From an uncultured Bacteroidota bacterium (lineage in GTDB: Bacteria > Bacteroidota > Bacteroidia > Chitinophagales > Saprospiraceae), in the NCBI GenBank assembly GCA_937926185.1, contig CALEYM010000214.1, positions 1 through 13,929 of the forward strand: 13,929 nucleotides of DNA, written 5' to 3'. Position 1 is the first letter of the stretch. Each line of letters begins with the position of its first letter. Below the pieces are notes generated by a model, which was given only the letters and a program-made list of their open reading frames with translations, was not told the origin of the DNA and made no database searches. The translations under genes and the position numbers were made by a program. Positions 6,945 through 13,842 of this stretch are shown here, piece by piece.

Positions 6945-7376
6945 TCATGCGCAGGCGATTTTTTGAACGCGGCGTTCGTGGCGCCCGCCTTCGAAACCCG
7001 TGCCGAGGAAAATACGCACCATGGCCTGGGCGAGGATTTCCGGCACGAAACGCGCGGGCAGGGCAATGATGTTGGCGTCGTTGTGTTGCCGGGCCAGCAT
7101 GGCGATCTCTTCTGTCCAGCACACGGCGCAACGGATACCCTGGTGTTTGTTGGCTGTGATGGCCACACCGTTTCCGCTGCCACAGATGAGTACGCCCTGG
7201 TCGGCCTGCCCGCTTTCCACGGCTTGGGCCACGGCGTGGGCGAAATCGGGGTAGTCGACGGAATCGCCGGAATGGGTGCCGTAGTCAAGCACCATGTGTC
7301 CCTGTTTTTGCAACATTTCCACCAGGCCGTCTTTGTAGGGGAAGCCCGCGTGATCGCAGCCAATAGCGATTTTCAT
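6945..7376 (-). CDS. rpiB: Ribose-5-phosphate isomerase B
   Basis: A 143-residue cytosolic enzyme that interconverts ribose 5-phosphate and ribulose 5-phosphate in the non-oxidative pentose phosphate pathway. Near full-length family signatures are visible: IGCDHAG (5-11), with Asp8 and His9 at the phosphate/substrate site; GVLICGSGNGVAITANK (61-77), with the catalytic Cys65; RQHNDANIIALPAR (96-109), with His99; and the C-terminal GGRHERRVQKI. Length is typical. It heads a likely two-gene unit with the downstream M28 peptidase and is divergent from the subtilase gene, with a 195-base intergenic region holding a candidate promoter for each direction. Confidence 0.97.
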   Translation of the reverse strand: MKIAIGCDHAGFPYKDGLVEMLQKQGHMVLDYGTHSGDSVDYPDFAHAVAQAVESGQADQGVLICGSGNGVAITANKHQGIRCAVCWTEEIAMLARQHNDANIIALPARFVPEILAQAMVRIFLGTGFEGGRHERRVQKIACA

Positions 7377-7410
7377 ATTTTGCAGTTAAAAGATGAAAAA
7401 TTTCGGGTCG

Positions 7411-7418
7411 CAAAGATA
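7411..7418 (-). promoter_or_regulatory. Candidate -7 box for rpiB
   Basis: On the minus strand this reads TATCTTTG, an exact match to the Bacteroidota -7 consensus TAnnTTTG. It would start transcription near 7404, giving a leader of about 28 bases. No clear TTG/TTTG -33 element is seen at the expected distance, where a perfect 12-base palindrome (7431-7442) lies instead. Confidence 0.4.
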
Positions 7419-7430
7419 CTGCTTTGGAAG

Positions 7431-7442
7431 AAAGACGTCTTT
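7431..7442. promoter_or_regulatory. 12-bp perfect palindrome, possible operator
   Basis: AAAGACGTCTTT is a perfect palindrome located just upstream of the candidate rpiB -7 box, overlapping where its -33 contact would be, and inside the divergent rpiB/subtilase intergenic region. Position and symmetry fit a dimeric regulator's site; no regulator is identified. Confidence 0.3.
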
Positions 7443-7488
7443 GCTCATTTTTGCCTTTTGCCGAATAAAGTGTTTAAAGCAGTAAACG

Positions 7489-7496
7489 TACTTTTG
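7489..7496 (+). promoter_or_regulatory. Candidate -7 box for the subtilase gene
   Basis: TACTTTTG matches TAnnTTTG exactly and lies 75 bases upstream of the ATG at 7572, giving an expected leader of roughly 65-70 bases. A TTTG occurs 28 bases upstream (7457-7460), too far for the normal spacing, so the -33 element is not convincing. Confidence 0.35.
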
Positions 7497-7571
7497 AGCC
7501 CGCTTGTTTACCATATTCAGAACTTGCCTGTTTGCTGCATTTTTACGTTTTAAACTTATATCGCCGGATTC

Positions 7572-9371
7572 ATGCGAAAATTCTTTTTGCTTTTCCTCAT
7601 CCTTTACCCTGCCTTCCTTGCGCTTCATGCTCAAAACACCGGAAATGAAAATGCCTGGCGCGAAAAAGTCGCCCCCGAAATCCGGGCGGCCTTCGACCGC
7701 GGAGAAACCGCGGACCTGCTGCTGGTCTTTCGCGAAAAAGCGGATTTGAGCGGCGCCCGTTTCGTTCGCGGCAAAACAGCCAAAGCTCGATTCGTATATG
7801 ACCGCCTGGTGGAAACGGCCTCGCGTTCGCAGGCCAACGCCATCCGCCTCCTGCGCGAGCGCCAGGCGAAACTCAACAGTTTTTTCCTGGTCAATGCCAT
7901 TGCCGTGGCAGACGCCTCCCCGGACCTCATTCGCGCGCTGGCGGCACTGCCCGAGGTGGCTGCCCTGGCGCCCGACCCGGAAGTCACGCTCGAAATACCC
8001 CGCCAGGGACAAACCTTGGCGGCAGAGCGCGGCGCCGTGGAGTGGGGCGTTCAAAAAATAAACGCGCCTGCCGTTTGGGCTTTAGGTTATTCGGGCCAGG
8101 GCATTACCATCGGCGGCGCCGACACCGGCTACGAATGGGAGCATCCCGCACTGAAATCCCATTACCGGGGCTGGAACGCACAAAGCGGTGTGGCCAACCA
8201 CCATTACAACTGGCACGACGCCATACATGAAATCAGCCCGCTCAGCGGCGACAGCATACCCGATCCCGCCAACAATCCCTGTGGCGTGAATGCGCCGGCG
8301 CCCTGCGACGATCACAACCACGGCACGCACACCATGGGCACCATGACCGGCGACGACGGCATGGGCAACCAGGTCGGAGTGGCGCCGGGCGCCCAATGGG
8401 TCGGCTGCCGCAACATGGAACGCGGCAACGGCAAAACCTCCGCGTATATCGAATGTTTCGAATGGTTCCTGGCGCCCACCGACCTGGACGGCAAAAACGC
8501 GGACGTTTCAAAGGCCCCGCAGGTGATCAATAACTCCTGGTATTGCTCGTATGAAGAAGGCTGCACCGACCTGGCGGTGATGGAACTGATGCGGGTGGCC
8601 GTATCCAACCTGAAAGCTTCCGGCGTTGTGGTGGTGGTGAGCAATGGCAATTCCGGCGGCTTCGGCTGCGGCAGCACGAGTGGCCCGCCGGCTTTTTTTG
8701 AAGAAAGTTTCAGCGTGGGCGCCACCGAAAGCAACGATACCATTACCGGTTTCAGCAGCCGCGGCCCGGTACTCATAGATAGCAGCATGCGCACCAAACC
8801 CAACGTGGCAGCGCCGGGCGCGGGCATCCGCTCGGCGGTGCGGAACGGCGGATACCAGCATTTTTGGGGCACCAGCATGGCCGGCCCCCACGTGGCCGGT
8901 TTGGTGGCGTTGGTGCTGTCGGCCCGGCCCGACCTGGCCGGCGAGGTCGACATCATCGAAACCCTGATCGAAGAAAGCGCCGTGCCGAAGTTCGATGCAA
9001 AAGATTGCTCGGATAACGGCGGGCAAAACTACCCGAACAACACCTACGGCTACGGCCGGGTAAACGCCCTGGCCGCTGTACAGAAGGCGCTGGAATTCAG
9101 CCCCGTATCCACCGATGAACCGGTTATGCCGGCAGTGAAGGTTTATCCGAACCCGGTCCCGGAGGAAGCGATCTTTGATATACGGTTCGTTTCCGGAAAA
9201 ACCACCCTGGATATTTTCAGCGCCGACGGCAAACGGGTGTTCAATGAAACCTGGATGGCGGTGGACCGCCAACTGGTGCCCGTAACCCTTCAAAATTTGC
9301 CGGAAGGGGTATATTTCTGGAAACTGACAAGTGGAGCCGGAACCCAGACCGGTAAGTTAATCAAGCAATAA
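7572..9371 (+). CDS. Subtilisin-like S8 protease with T9SS sorting domain
   Basis: A 599-residue secreted serine protease. Order of parts: signal peptide (1-20, ending ALHA-Q), propeptide of the I9 inhibitor type (about 30-140), S8 catalytic domain (about 155-505), and a T9SS type A C-terminal sorting domain (about 520-599; KVYPNPVPEE, LDIFSADGKRVF, NLPEGVYFWKL, GKLIKQ). The triad is Asp184 in GGADTG, His250 in NHGTHTMG and Ser435 in WGTSMAGPHVAG; the oxyanion Asn360 is in SNGNSGG. The DTGYEWEHPALK and YRGW segments resemble bacillopeptidase F-type subtilases. Several cysteines in the catalytic domain (for example 237, 245, 325, 331) could form disulfides after export. The protein should cross the inner membrane by Sec and the outer membrane by T9SS, then act at the cell surface or outside, degrading proteins. 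All catalytic residues are intact. Confidence 0.96.
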   Translation: MRKFFLLFLILYPAFLALHAQNTGNENAWREKVAPEIRAAFDRGETADLLLVFREKADLSGARFVRGKTAKARFVYDRLVETASRSQANAIRLLRERQAKLNSFFLVNAIAVADASPDLIRALAALPEVAALAPDPEVTLEIPRQGQTLAAERGAVEWGVQKINAPAVWALGYSGQGITIGGADTGYEWEHPALKSHYRGWNAQSGVANHHYNWHDAIHEISPLSGDSIPDPANNPCGVNAPAPCDDHNHGTHTMGTMTGDDGMGNQVGVAPGAQWVGCRNMERGNGKTSAYIECFEWFLAPTDLDGKNADVSKAPQVINNSWYCSYEEGCTDLAVMELMRVAVSNLKASGVVVVVSNGNSGGFGCGSTSGPPAFFEESFSVGATESNDTITGFSSRGPVLIDSSMRTKPNVAAPGAGIRSAVRNGGYQHFWGTSMAGPHVAGLVALVLSARPDLAGEVDIIETLIEESAVPKFDAKDCSDNGGQNYPNNTYGYGRVNALAAVQKALEFSPVSTDEPVMPAVKVYPNPVPEEAIFDIRFVSGKTTLDIFSADGKRVFNETWMAVDRQLVPVTLQNLPEGVYFWKLTSGAGTQTGKLIKQ

Positions 9372-9391
9372 AACCTACGTTATTCGCTTTC

Positions 9392-9420
9392 TTTGCCCCC
9401 GATTCAAGTTTTTAAATTTG
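9392..9420 (+). promoter_or_regulatory. Promoter upstream of ACMSD gene
   Basis: TTTG (9392-9395) and TAAATTTG (9413-9420) are separated by 17 bases and match the Bacteroidota -33/-7 consensus (TTTG and TAnnTTTG) exactly. It is the best promoter in the window. The predicted start, a few bases after 9420, falls at the very beginning of the hairpin that starts at 9423. Confidence 0.6.
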
Positions 9421-9422
9421 TA

Positions 9423-9493
9423 AATGGATGATACGCGGGAGGCATAAAAAAATTTTGAAAAAATTTTTTTATGCCTCCCGCGTATCATCCATT
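9423..9493 (+). promoter_or_regulatory. 34-bp perfect hairpin in the ACMSD leader
   Basis: Bases 9423-9456 are the exact reverse complement of 9460-9493, with a 3-base loop (9457-9459). The outer 22 bp are mixed to GC-rich; the inner 12 bp are pure A/T (A7T4 against A4T7). It lies 51 bases after the subtilase stop and 15 bases before the ACMSD ATG at 9509, and directly downstream of the promoter at 9392-9420. It may be a leader structure affecting translation or RNA stability. Alternatively it could be the terminator of the subtilase gene, but no T run follows the stem on either strand. Confidence 0.7.
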
Positions 9494-9508
9494 CTCCCCG
9501 CAACTTTT

Positions 9509-10507
9509 ATGCACAAAATAGACATGCACACCCATATCCTGCCCGAGCGGCTGCCCGATTTTGCCGCCAAATTCGGGTATGGGGATTTTATACATCTCGA
9601 GCACCACCGTCCCGGTTTTGCCCGGATGATGAAGGGACAGACGTTTTTCCGGGAAATCGCCAGCAATTGCTGGGACCCCCAGGTGCGTATCGGCGAATAC
9701 ATGCGGTACAATACGCCGGTTCAGGTGGTGTGCACCATTCCGGTCATGTTTTCCTATTGGGCCAAACCGGCCGATTGCCTCGACCTGTCGCGTTTTTTAA
9801 ACGACCACCTGGCAGGTATCGTGGAGGATTATCCCGAACACTATATTGCCCTTGGGACGATCCCGATGCAGGATACCGATTTGGCGATCAAGGAATTGCA
9901 CCGGCTGCATGAACTGGGTTTTCCCGGCATTCAGATCGGCTCAAACGTCAATCAACTCAATCTGAGCGAAGCGCAATTTTTCCCCGTTTTCGAAGCCTGC
10001 CAGGCCTTAAACATGGCCGTTTTTATACATCCCTGGGAAATGATGGGCCAGGAAAAAATGGGTAAATACTGGTTGCCCTGGCTGGTGGGTATGCCCGCCG
10101 AAACCAGCCGCGCCGTTTGTTCGCTGCTGTTTGGCGGGGTAATGGAACGCTTGCCCGCGCTCCGCTTTTGTTTCGCCCATGCCGGCGGTTCTTTTTTGCC
10201 TACCATAGGGCGTATCCAGCATGGATTCGATTGCCGGCCCGACCTGGTGGCCGCGGACAATCCGGTGCCGCCACGACATTATTTGGGGAAGTTCTGGGTG
10301 GATTCGGCCACACACGACCCCCAGTTGTTGCGCTATATTCTCGACCTGGCCGGGGAAGATAAAGTATGCCTCGGCACCGATTACCCTTTCCCCCTCGGCG
10401 ACCTGGAGATTGGTAAGTTTATCGGAGAAATGAATTTACCCGAGTCGACCGTAGAAAAGATCTTTTATAAAAACACCCTGGAGTGGCTCTACGGCTCGGC
10501 GGTGTAG
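9509..10507 (+). CDS. ACMSD: aminocarboxymuconate-semialdehyde decarboxylase
   Basis: A 332-residue cytosolic amidohydrolase-superfamily enzyme that decarboxylates 2-amino-3-carboxymuconate 6-semialdehyde to 2-aminomuconate semialdehyde (EC 4.1.1.45), diverting 3-hydroxyanthranilate carbon away from quinolinate and NAD. The assignment rests on long matches to the family: FGYGDFIHLEHH, NCWDPQVRI, IPVMFSYWAKP, GFPGIQIG, KYWLPWLVGMPAET and LGTDYPFPLG. Zinc ligands are His7, His9 (DMHTH), His174 (FIHPWEM) and Asp291 (GTDYPF); the catalytic His224 is in FAHAGG. Length equals that of the animal and Pseudomonas enzymes. The ATG at 9509 is chosen because the conserved MHKIDMHTH begins there; the frame is open upstream only across the hairpin. 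No other kynurenine-pathway gene is in view. Confidence 0.93.
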   Translation: MHKIDMHTHILPERLPDFAAKFGYGDFIHLEHHRPGFARMMKGQTFFREIASNCWDPQVRIGEYMRYNTPVQVVCTIPVMFSYWAKPADCLDLSRFLNDHLAGIVEDYPEHYIALGTIPMQDTDLAIKELHRLHELGFPGIQIGSNVNQLNLSEAQFFPVFEACQALNMAVFIHPWEMMGQEKMGKYWLPWLVGMPAETSRAVCSLLFGGVMERLPALRFCFAHAGGSFLPTIGRIQHGFDCRPDLVAADNPVPPRHYLGKFWVDSATHDPQLLRYILDLAGEDKVCLGTDYPFPLGDLEIGKFIGEMNLPESTVEKIFYKNTLEWLYGSAV

Positions 10508-10515
10508 CACTGTAA

Positions 10516-10543
10516 TTTACATAGCAATTGCCGTGTATATTTG
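10516..10543 (+). promoter_or_regulatory. Candidate promoter for xylulokinase
   Basis: TATATTTG (10536-10543) matches TAnnTTTG exactly. A weak -33 candidate, TTTA (10516-10519), lies 16 bases upstream inside the 11-base palindrome TGTAATTTACA (10511-10521). The predicted start near 10550 would give a leader of about 50 bases, most of it the heptamer repeat at 10563-10597. Its presence suggests xylulokinase can be transcribed separately from the ACMSD gene. Confidence 0.4.
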
Positions 10544-10562
10544 TTTTCTGCCGTAACCAGCC

Positions 10563-10597
10563 AATCGTAAATCGTAAATCGAAAATCGTAAATCATT
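10563..10597. repeat. Tandem heptamer AATCGTA x5, degenerate
   Basis: Five head-to-tail 7-base units occupy 10563-10597: AATCGTA, AATCGTA, AATCGAA, AATCGTA and AATCATT, ending 2 bases before the xylulokinase ATG. The array therefore covers the ribosome-binding region. A single AATCGTAA also occurs on the minus strand in the rpiB/aminopeptidase gap near 6928-6935. Confidence 0.8.
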
Positions 10598-10599
10598 AG

Positions 10600-12096
10600 A
10601 TGCTCCTCCTGGGCCTTGACATCGGTTCCTCCTCCATCAAAGCGGCCTTAGCAGACGCTGCCACCGGCAAAACGCTGGGCGCCGTGCAAGCGCCGGAGCG
10701 GGAAATGGATATTTTGGCTCCTCATCCGGACTGGGCGGAACAAGACCCGGAAATATGGTGGCAGAATGCCTGCGCGGCTGTTCAAAAACTGCTGAAGCAA
10801 ACCCAGACAGACCCGGCAACAGTAGCCGCCATCGGTATTTCCTATCAAATGCACGGCCTGGTAGCCCTGGATGAACGGGGGAAAGCCGTTCGGCCTTCGA
10901 TCATTTGGTGCGACAGCCGGGCAGTAGGCATCGGCGATGCTGCCTTCCGGGCCCTCGGCGAGTCGTATTGTCTGGCCCATTTCCTGAATTCGCCTGGCAA
11001 TTTTACCGCTTCCAAACTAAAATGGGTAAAAGAGCACGAACCGGAACGCTACGCCCAAATCCGCTACGTGATGCTCCCCGGCGATTATATTGCCTATCGT
11101 CTGACCGGCGAACCGGCAACCACCGTTTCCGGACTTTCTGAAGGTGTAATGTGGGATTTCAGCGCCGATAGTCTGGCTATTCCCTTGCTCCAACATTATG
11201 GCATTGAACCGGCCATGATTGCGCCGGTTGTACCGACCTTTGGCCGGCAGGGACAACTGACAAACGAAGCAGCCGCGGCGATTGGCCTGAAATCCGGCAC
11301 GCCCGTCACCTACCGCGCCGGCGACCAGCCCAATAATGCGCTGGCGCTCAATGTTTTGAAACCCGGCGAAGTGGCCGCCACCGGCGGTACGTCGGGGGTG
11401 GTGTACGGCGTTGTGGACAAACTCGTGGCCGACCCGCAAAACCGGGTGAACAGTTTCGCGCACGTGAACCACCAGCCCGGCGCGCCCCGGATTGGCGTAC
11501 TGCTTTGTATCAACGGTTCGGGCATTCAGTACAGTTGGATGCGAAAACAAGTAGCCGGCGATGCTCTCACTTACCCGGAAATGGAACAACTGGCCGCCGC
11601 GGCGCCGCCGGGCGCCGACGGTTTGTGTATCCTGCCTTTTGGAAACGGCGCCGAGCGGATGCTGGGCAACCGGACGCCGGGCGCTCAAATCGGCAACCTG
11701 CATTTCAACCGGCACGGCCGGGCGCACCTGTACCGGGCCGCGCTGGAAGGCATTGCCTTCTCGTTCGTTTATGGTATGCAGGTACTGCAGGAACTTGGGC
11801 TGGACGTATCCGTGATACGGGTCGGGAACGACAACTTGTTCCAATCCGCTATTTTCTCCCATACTATTGCCCAACTGATGAATTGCCGGATCGAAATGTT
11901 GCAAACCACGGGCGCCGTAGGTGCGGCCATCGCTTCCGGCGTCGGGATCGGTTTGTGGGCAGACGCGGGCGAGGGGCTTGGGGCGCTGAAACTGGAGCGG
12001 GTGTATGAGCCGGGTACGCCAGACGGGGCTTGCAGGGAAGCGTACGAACGGTGGGTTGATCTGCTCGGGAGGACGTTAGAGGTTGGTTATTCCTGA
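10600..12096 (+). CDS. xylB: Xylulokinase (FGGY family)
   Basis: A 498-residue cytosolic kinase that phosphorylates D-xylulose to xylulose 5-phosphate with ATP. The FGGY fold is clear: the phosphate-1 loop LGLDIGSSSIKAAL (4-17), YQMHGLV (82-88; the Met-His pair is typical of xylulokinases), the catalytic Asp242 in RAGDQPNNAL, the adenosine-site GGTSGVVYG (262-270), and VGNDNLFQSAIFSHTIAQ in the C-terminal domain, where most family members have GGGAKS at the start. Length is normal. Substrate assignment to xylulose rather than another pentulose is likely but not proven, and no xylose isomerase or transporter is adjacent. With RpiB it would feed pentoses into the pentose phosphate pathway. Confidence 0.88.
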   Translation: MLLLGLDIGSSSIKAALADAATGKTLGAVQAPEREMDILAPHPDWAEQDPEIWWQNACAAVQKLLKQTQTDPATVAAIGISYQMHGLVALDERGKAVRPSIIWCDSRAVGIGDAAFRALGESYCLAHFLNSPGNFTASKLKWVKEHEPERYAQIRYVMLPGDYIAYRLTGEPATTVSGLSEGVMWDFSADSLAIPLLQHYGIEPAMIAPVVPTFGRQGQLTNEAAAAIGLKSGTPVTYRAGDQPNNALALNVLKPGEVAATGGTSGVVYGVVDKLVADPQNRVNSFAHVNHQPGAPRIGVLLCINGSGIQYSWMRKQVAGDALTYPEMEQLAAAAPPGADGLCILPFGNGAERMLGNRTPGAQIGNLHFNRHGRAHLYRAALEGIAFSFVYGMQVLQELGLDVSVIRVGNDNLFQSAIFSHTIAQLMNCRIEMLQTTGAVGAAIASGVGIGLWADAGEGLGALKLERVYEPGTPDGACREAYERWVDLLGRTLEVGYS

Positions 12097-12102
12097 AAAA
12101 CG

Positions 12103-12132
12103 GCAAAAAACGAGGATATTATGCGTTTTTGC
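12103..12132. terminator. Bidirectional terminator, xylB / anti-sigma gene
   Basis: GCAAAAAACG (12103-12112) pairs with CGTTTTTGC (12124-12132), with one bulged A, between the xylulokinase stop (12096) and the stop of the convergent gene (12136-12138). T-rich sequence follows on the plus strand (TATTTTTCATTTTT, inside the end of the convergent gene). On the minus strand T runs are within and just after the stem. Confidence 0.55.
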
Positions 12133-12135
12133 GCG

Positions 12136-13119
12136 CTATTTTTCATTTTTACCATCCGCCGTTTTCATCCGCTTCGCCTGAATATAATATGGGTGATCAG
12201 GGTCGTTCAGGATGGCGCCCAAAGCAGCAATGAACAGTGCCCGCTGCCCTGCATCGGCAGAAAGCGCGCGATAACAAAGCAGTCGGTTCCACTCGCCTTC
12301 CTTTGCCCCGGCGGATGATTGGGCATACGCATTTTGCAACTTTTCAAATTCAGTTTCTGCCTCTAAAAAATGCTGCTGGTTAAACAGCGCGTGCGCGAGC
12401 AAGCGCAAGGCATCGCGGTTAGTACTATCAATTTTAAGGGCTGCCCGCGCCTTCTCTTCCGCTTGTTTCATCATGTCGTTTTTTTGAAAAAACGCGTCGC
12501 CTTCTTTCAGGAGTTGTTCTACCAGCGGTTCTTCACCCATGCGGATCATCCCGCCTAAATCTTTTGGTTTGGTGTAATACGCGATTGGGTCGGGCTGTTT
12601 TCCGGTGCTTTTTCCTGCTTCCTGAAGTTGCAGCCTCAATTGGGCGTTTTCGATGGAGAGGCTATCCATCTTTGCAGGGTCAGCCGAAGGGCGTTGTTTT
12701 AACTCGAACAACAGGCTGTCCCGTTGCCTGATTTCTGCTTCGAGTGCCGCGATCCTTTGTTTTTCCGCGCCGGATTTCCATATTTGGTAAAATGCAAAAG
12801 CTCCAACCAAAAACAAGAGCGCAGCGGCGGCCCGAAACCGGTTACGGTAGGGATAAGAAATCCTGTGTGGCTTCGGTTTCTTTTCAGGCTCTTCCTCCGC
12901 GACGTCCATATCCACACCTTCCAGCCACGCCAACACGTTTTGTTGCAGGCGCTGCTCCGACAAGTGCTCCCTGGCTCGCAGGGTAAGCCGATGGAGCTCA
13001 ACCTGCTCTGCCAGCGCGGGGTCGGCGGCCACCTCTGCCTGGAAGGCCGCGGCTTCGGCGGTGGGCAGTTTGCCTTTCAGCCAAGCCTCTATCTTATCGG
13101 TGAGTTGTTCGTCAGCCAT
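12136..13119 (-). CDS. Membrane anti-sigma-like protein with coiled coil and TPRs
   Basis: A 327-residue single-pass membrane protein. Residues 1-70 are helical and acidic (LTDKIEAWLKGKLPTAEAAAFQAEVAADP), the pattern of anti-sigma N-terminal domains, but with no HxxxCxxC zinc site. A basic stretch (81-95) precedes a membrane helix at about 95-114. A coiled coil follows (117-168), then TPR-like helices (about 200-285; EEKARAALKIDSTNRDALRLLAHALFNQQ). By topology the N-terminus is cytoplasmic and the coiled coil and TPRs are periplasmic. It overlaps the sigma factor gene by 8 bases (the ATG lies inside the end of the sigma frame), so the two are translationally coupled. It probably holds the sigma factor at the membrane until its periplasmic part senses a signal. 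No zinc chemistry is expected. Confidence 0.75.
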   Translation of the reverse strand: MADEQLTDKIEAWLKGKLPTAEAAAFQAEVAADPALAEQVELHRLTLRAREHLSEQRLQQNVLAWLEGVDMDVAEEEPEKKPKPHRISYPYRNRFRAAAALLFLVGAFAFYQIWKSGAEKQRIAALEAEIRQRDSLLFELKQRPSADPAKMDSLSIENAQLRLQLQEAGKSTGKQPDPIAYYTKPKDLGGMIRMGEEPLVEQLLKEGDAFFQKNDMMKQAEEKARAALKIDSTNRDALRLLAHALFNQQHFLEAETEFEKLQNAYAQSSAGAKEGEWNRLLCYRALSADAGQRALFIAALGAILNDPDHPYYIQAKRMKTADGKNEK

Positions 13120-13747
13120 AGCAGTTGTTGTCTTCCAGGTATTTTCTGATATGCGTGTTTGCGATGAGGTATTCTTTGAACTTCACCTGACACTGCCACT
13201 TTTCCGTTTTGGCAACGCTTTCATTTTTAAAGCCCATTTCTTTCGTGATTTCTTTCATACTGTGCTTATCCTCAAACAATAGCAAGATTTTTTTGCAACG
13301 CTCGCCGATGCCGGCAAGGGCTTTTTCCAGGAGTTCGCGGCAGTCATTTTGGCGAAACCAGTTGCTCAAGGCTTCTTCTTCTCCTCCCGAGCGTAACCTG
13401 ATTTCCTCGTCTCCCGAATCTTTTTTCTTTCGCTGATGCAGGACATGCCAAGCCGCGCGAATGGTAGCGCTGGTCAAATATGTTTTCAGCGAAGCTGTTG
13501 CCAAAAAATCGTAGCCGGCGGTGGTTTGTATCCGTTTGTCCACACTTATGCAGGCAATTGAAAAAGCCTCTCTCGCCTCGTACTCTTCGCACCCGGCTCT
13601 CCTGATGGCAGTGCCACAGCAGTAGCCGCCCCAATTTTTGGTGATGTGCCGCCAAATATCTTCACGCGCTCTGCCTCCCGAGCGAATGTCTTCCATGATT
13701 TGTTGATCGGTGTATTCCTCAAACATGGCTTGGGAAATTTGGAGCAT
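13112..13747 (-). CDS. Divergent ECF-like sigma-70 factor
   Basis: A 211-residue RNA polymerase sigma factor. Region 2 covers about 11-107 (YTDQQIMEDIRSGG; later LKTYLTSATIRAAWHVLHQRKKK). Region 4 covers about 136-195, with a helix-turn-helix at SMKEITKEMGFKNESVAK (163-180). Both regions are degenerate compared with standard ECF factors. Eight cysteines are present (43, 44, 53, 66, 136, 151, 186, 209), unusual for a sigma factor of this size. Start: the frame opens at a TTG (13798), but the first ATG is at 13747 with an A-rich sequence before it; a second ATG at 13726 (MFEEYTDQQ) is also possible. It is followed by the overlapping anti-sigma-like gene. The targets are unknown. Confidence 0.8.
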   Translation of the reverse strand: MLQISQAMFEEYTDQQIMEDIRSGGRAREDIWRHITKNWGGYCCGTAIRRAGCEEYEAREAFSIACISVDKRIQTTAGYDFLATASLKTYLTSATIRAAWHVLHQRKKKDSGDEEIRLRSGGEEEALSNWFRQNDCRELLEKALAGIGERCKKILLLFEDKHSMKEITKEMGFKNESVAKTEKWQCQVKFKEYLIANTHIRKYLEDNNCYG

Positions 13748-13760
13748 TTTAAAAGACAAA

Positions 13761-13842
13761 AGGTAAACCGATTTGGGATGTTTTTTTTCTGTTTGCAAAA
13801 AACGAGATTTTTTTGAAGATAATTTTCATAAACGGTTTACCT
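13761..13842. promoter_or_regulatory. Split inverted repeat upstream of sigma gene
   Basis: AGGTAAACCG (13761-13770) and CGGTTTACCT (13833-13842) are a perfect 10-bp inverted pair 62 bases apart, 14 and 86 bases upstream of the sigma gene ATG. A second pair, GCAAGCCT (13853-13860) and AGGCTTGC (13912-13919), lies further out, and CCTCTAC is directly repeated at 13840-13846 and 13858-13864. The layout could be paired regulator sites; otherwise the 182 bases to the window edge show no gene. Confidence 0.35.

Noticed and set aside
6904..7131. N-terminal extension of the aminopeptidase frame into rpiB
   Set aside because: It overlaps rpiB and would put residues ahead of a perfect signal peptide; the ATG at 6903 is the natural start.
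9428..9508. 27-codon upstream extension of ACMSD
   Set aside because: It is the translation of the hairpin; family members begin at the M(x)KIDMHTH segment.
13748..13798. Upstream TTG start for the sigma factor
   Set aside because: ATG codons at 13747 and 13726 lie closer to the first conserved residues, and the added residues look non-domain.
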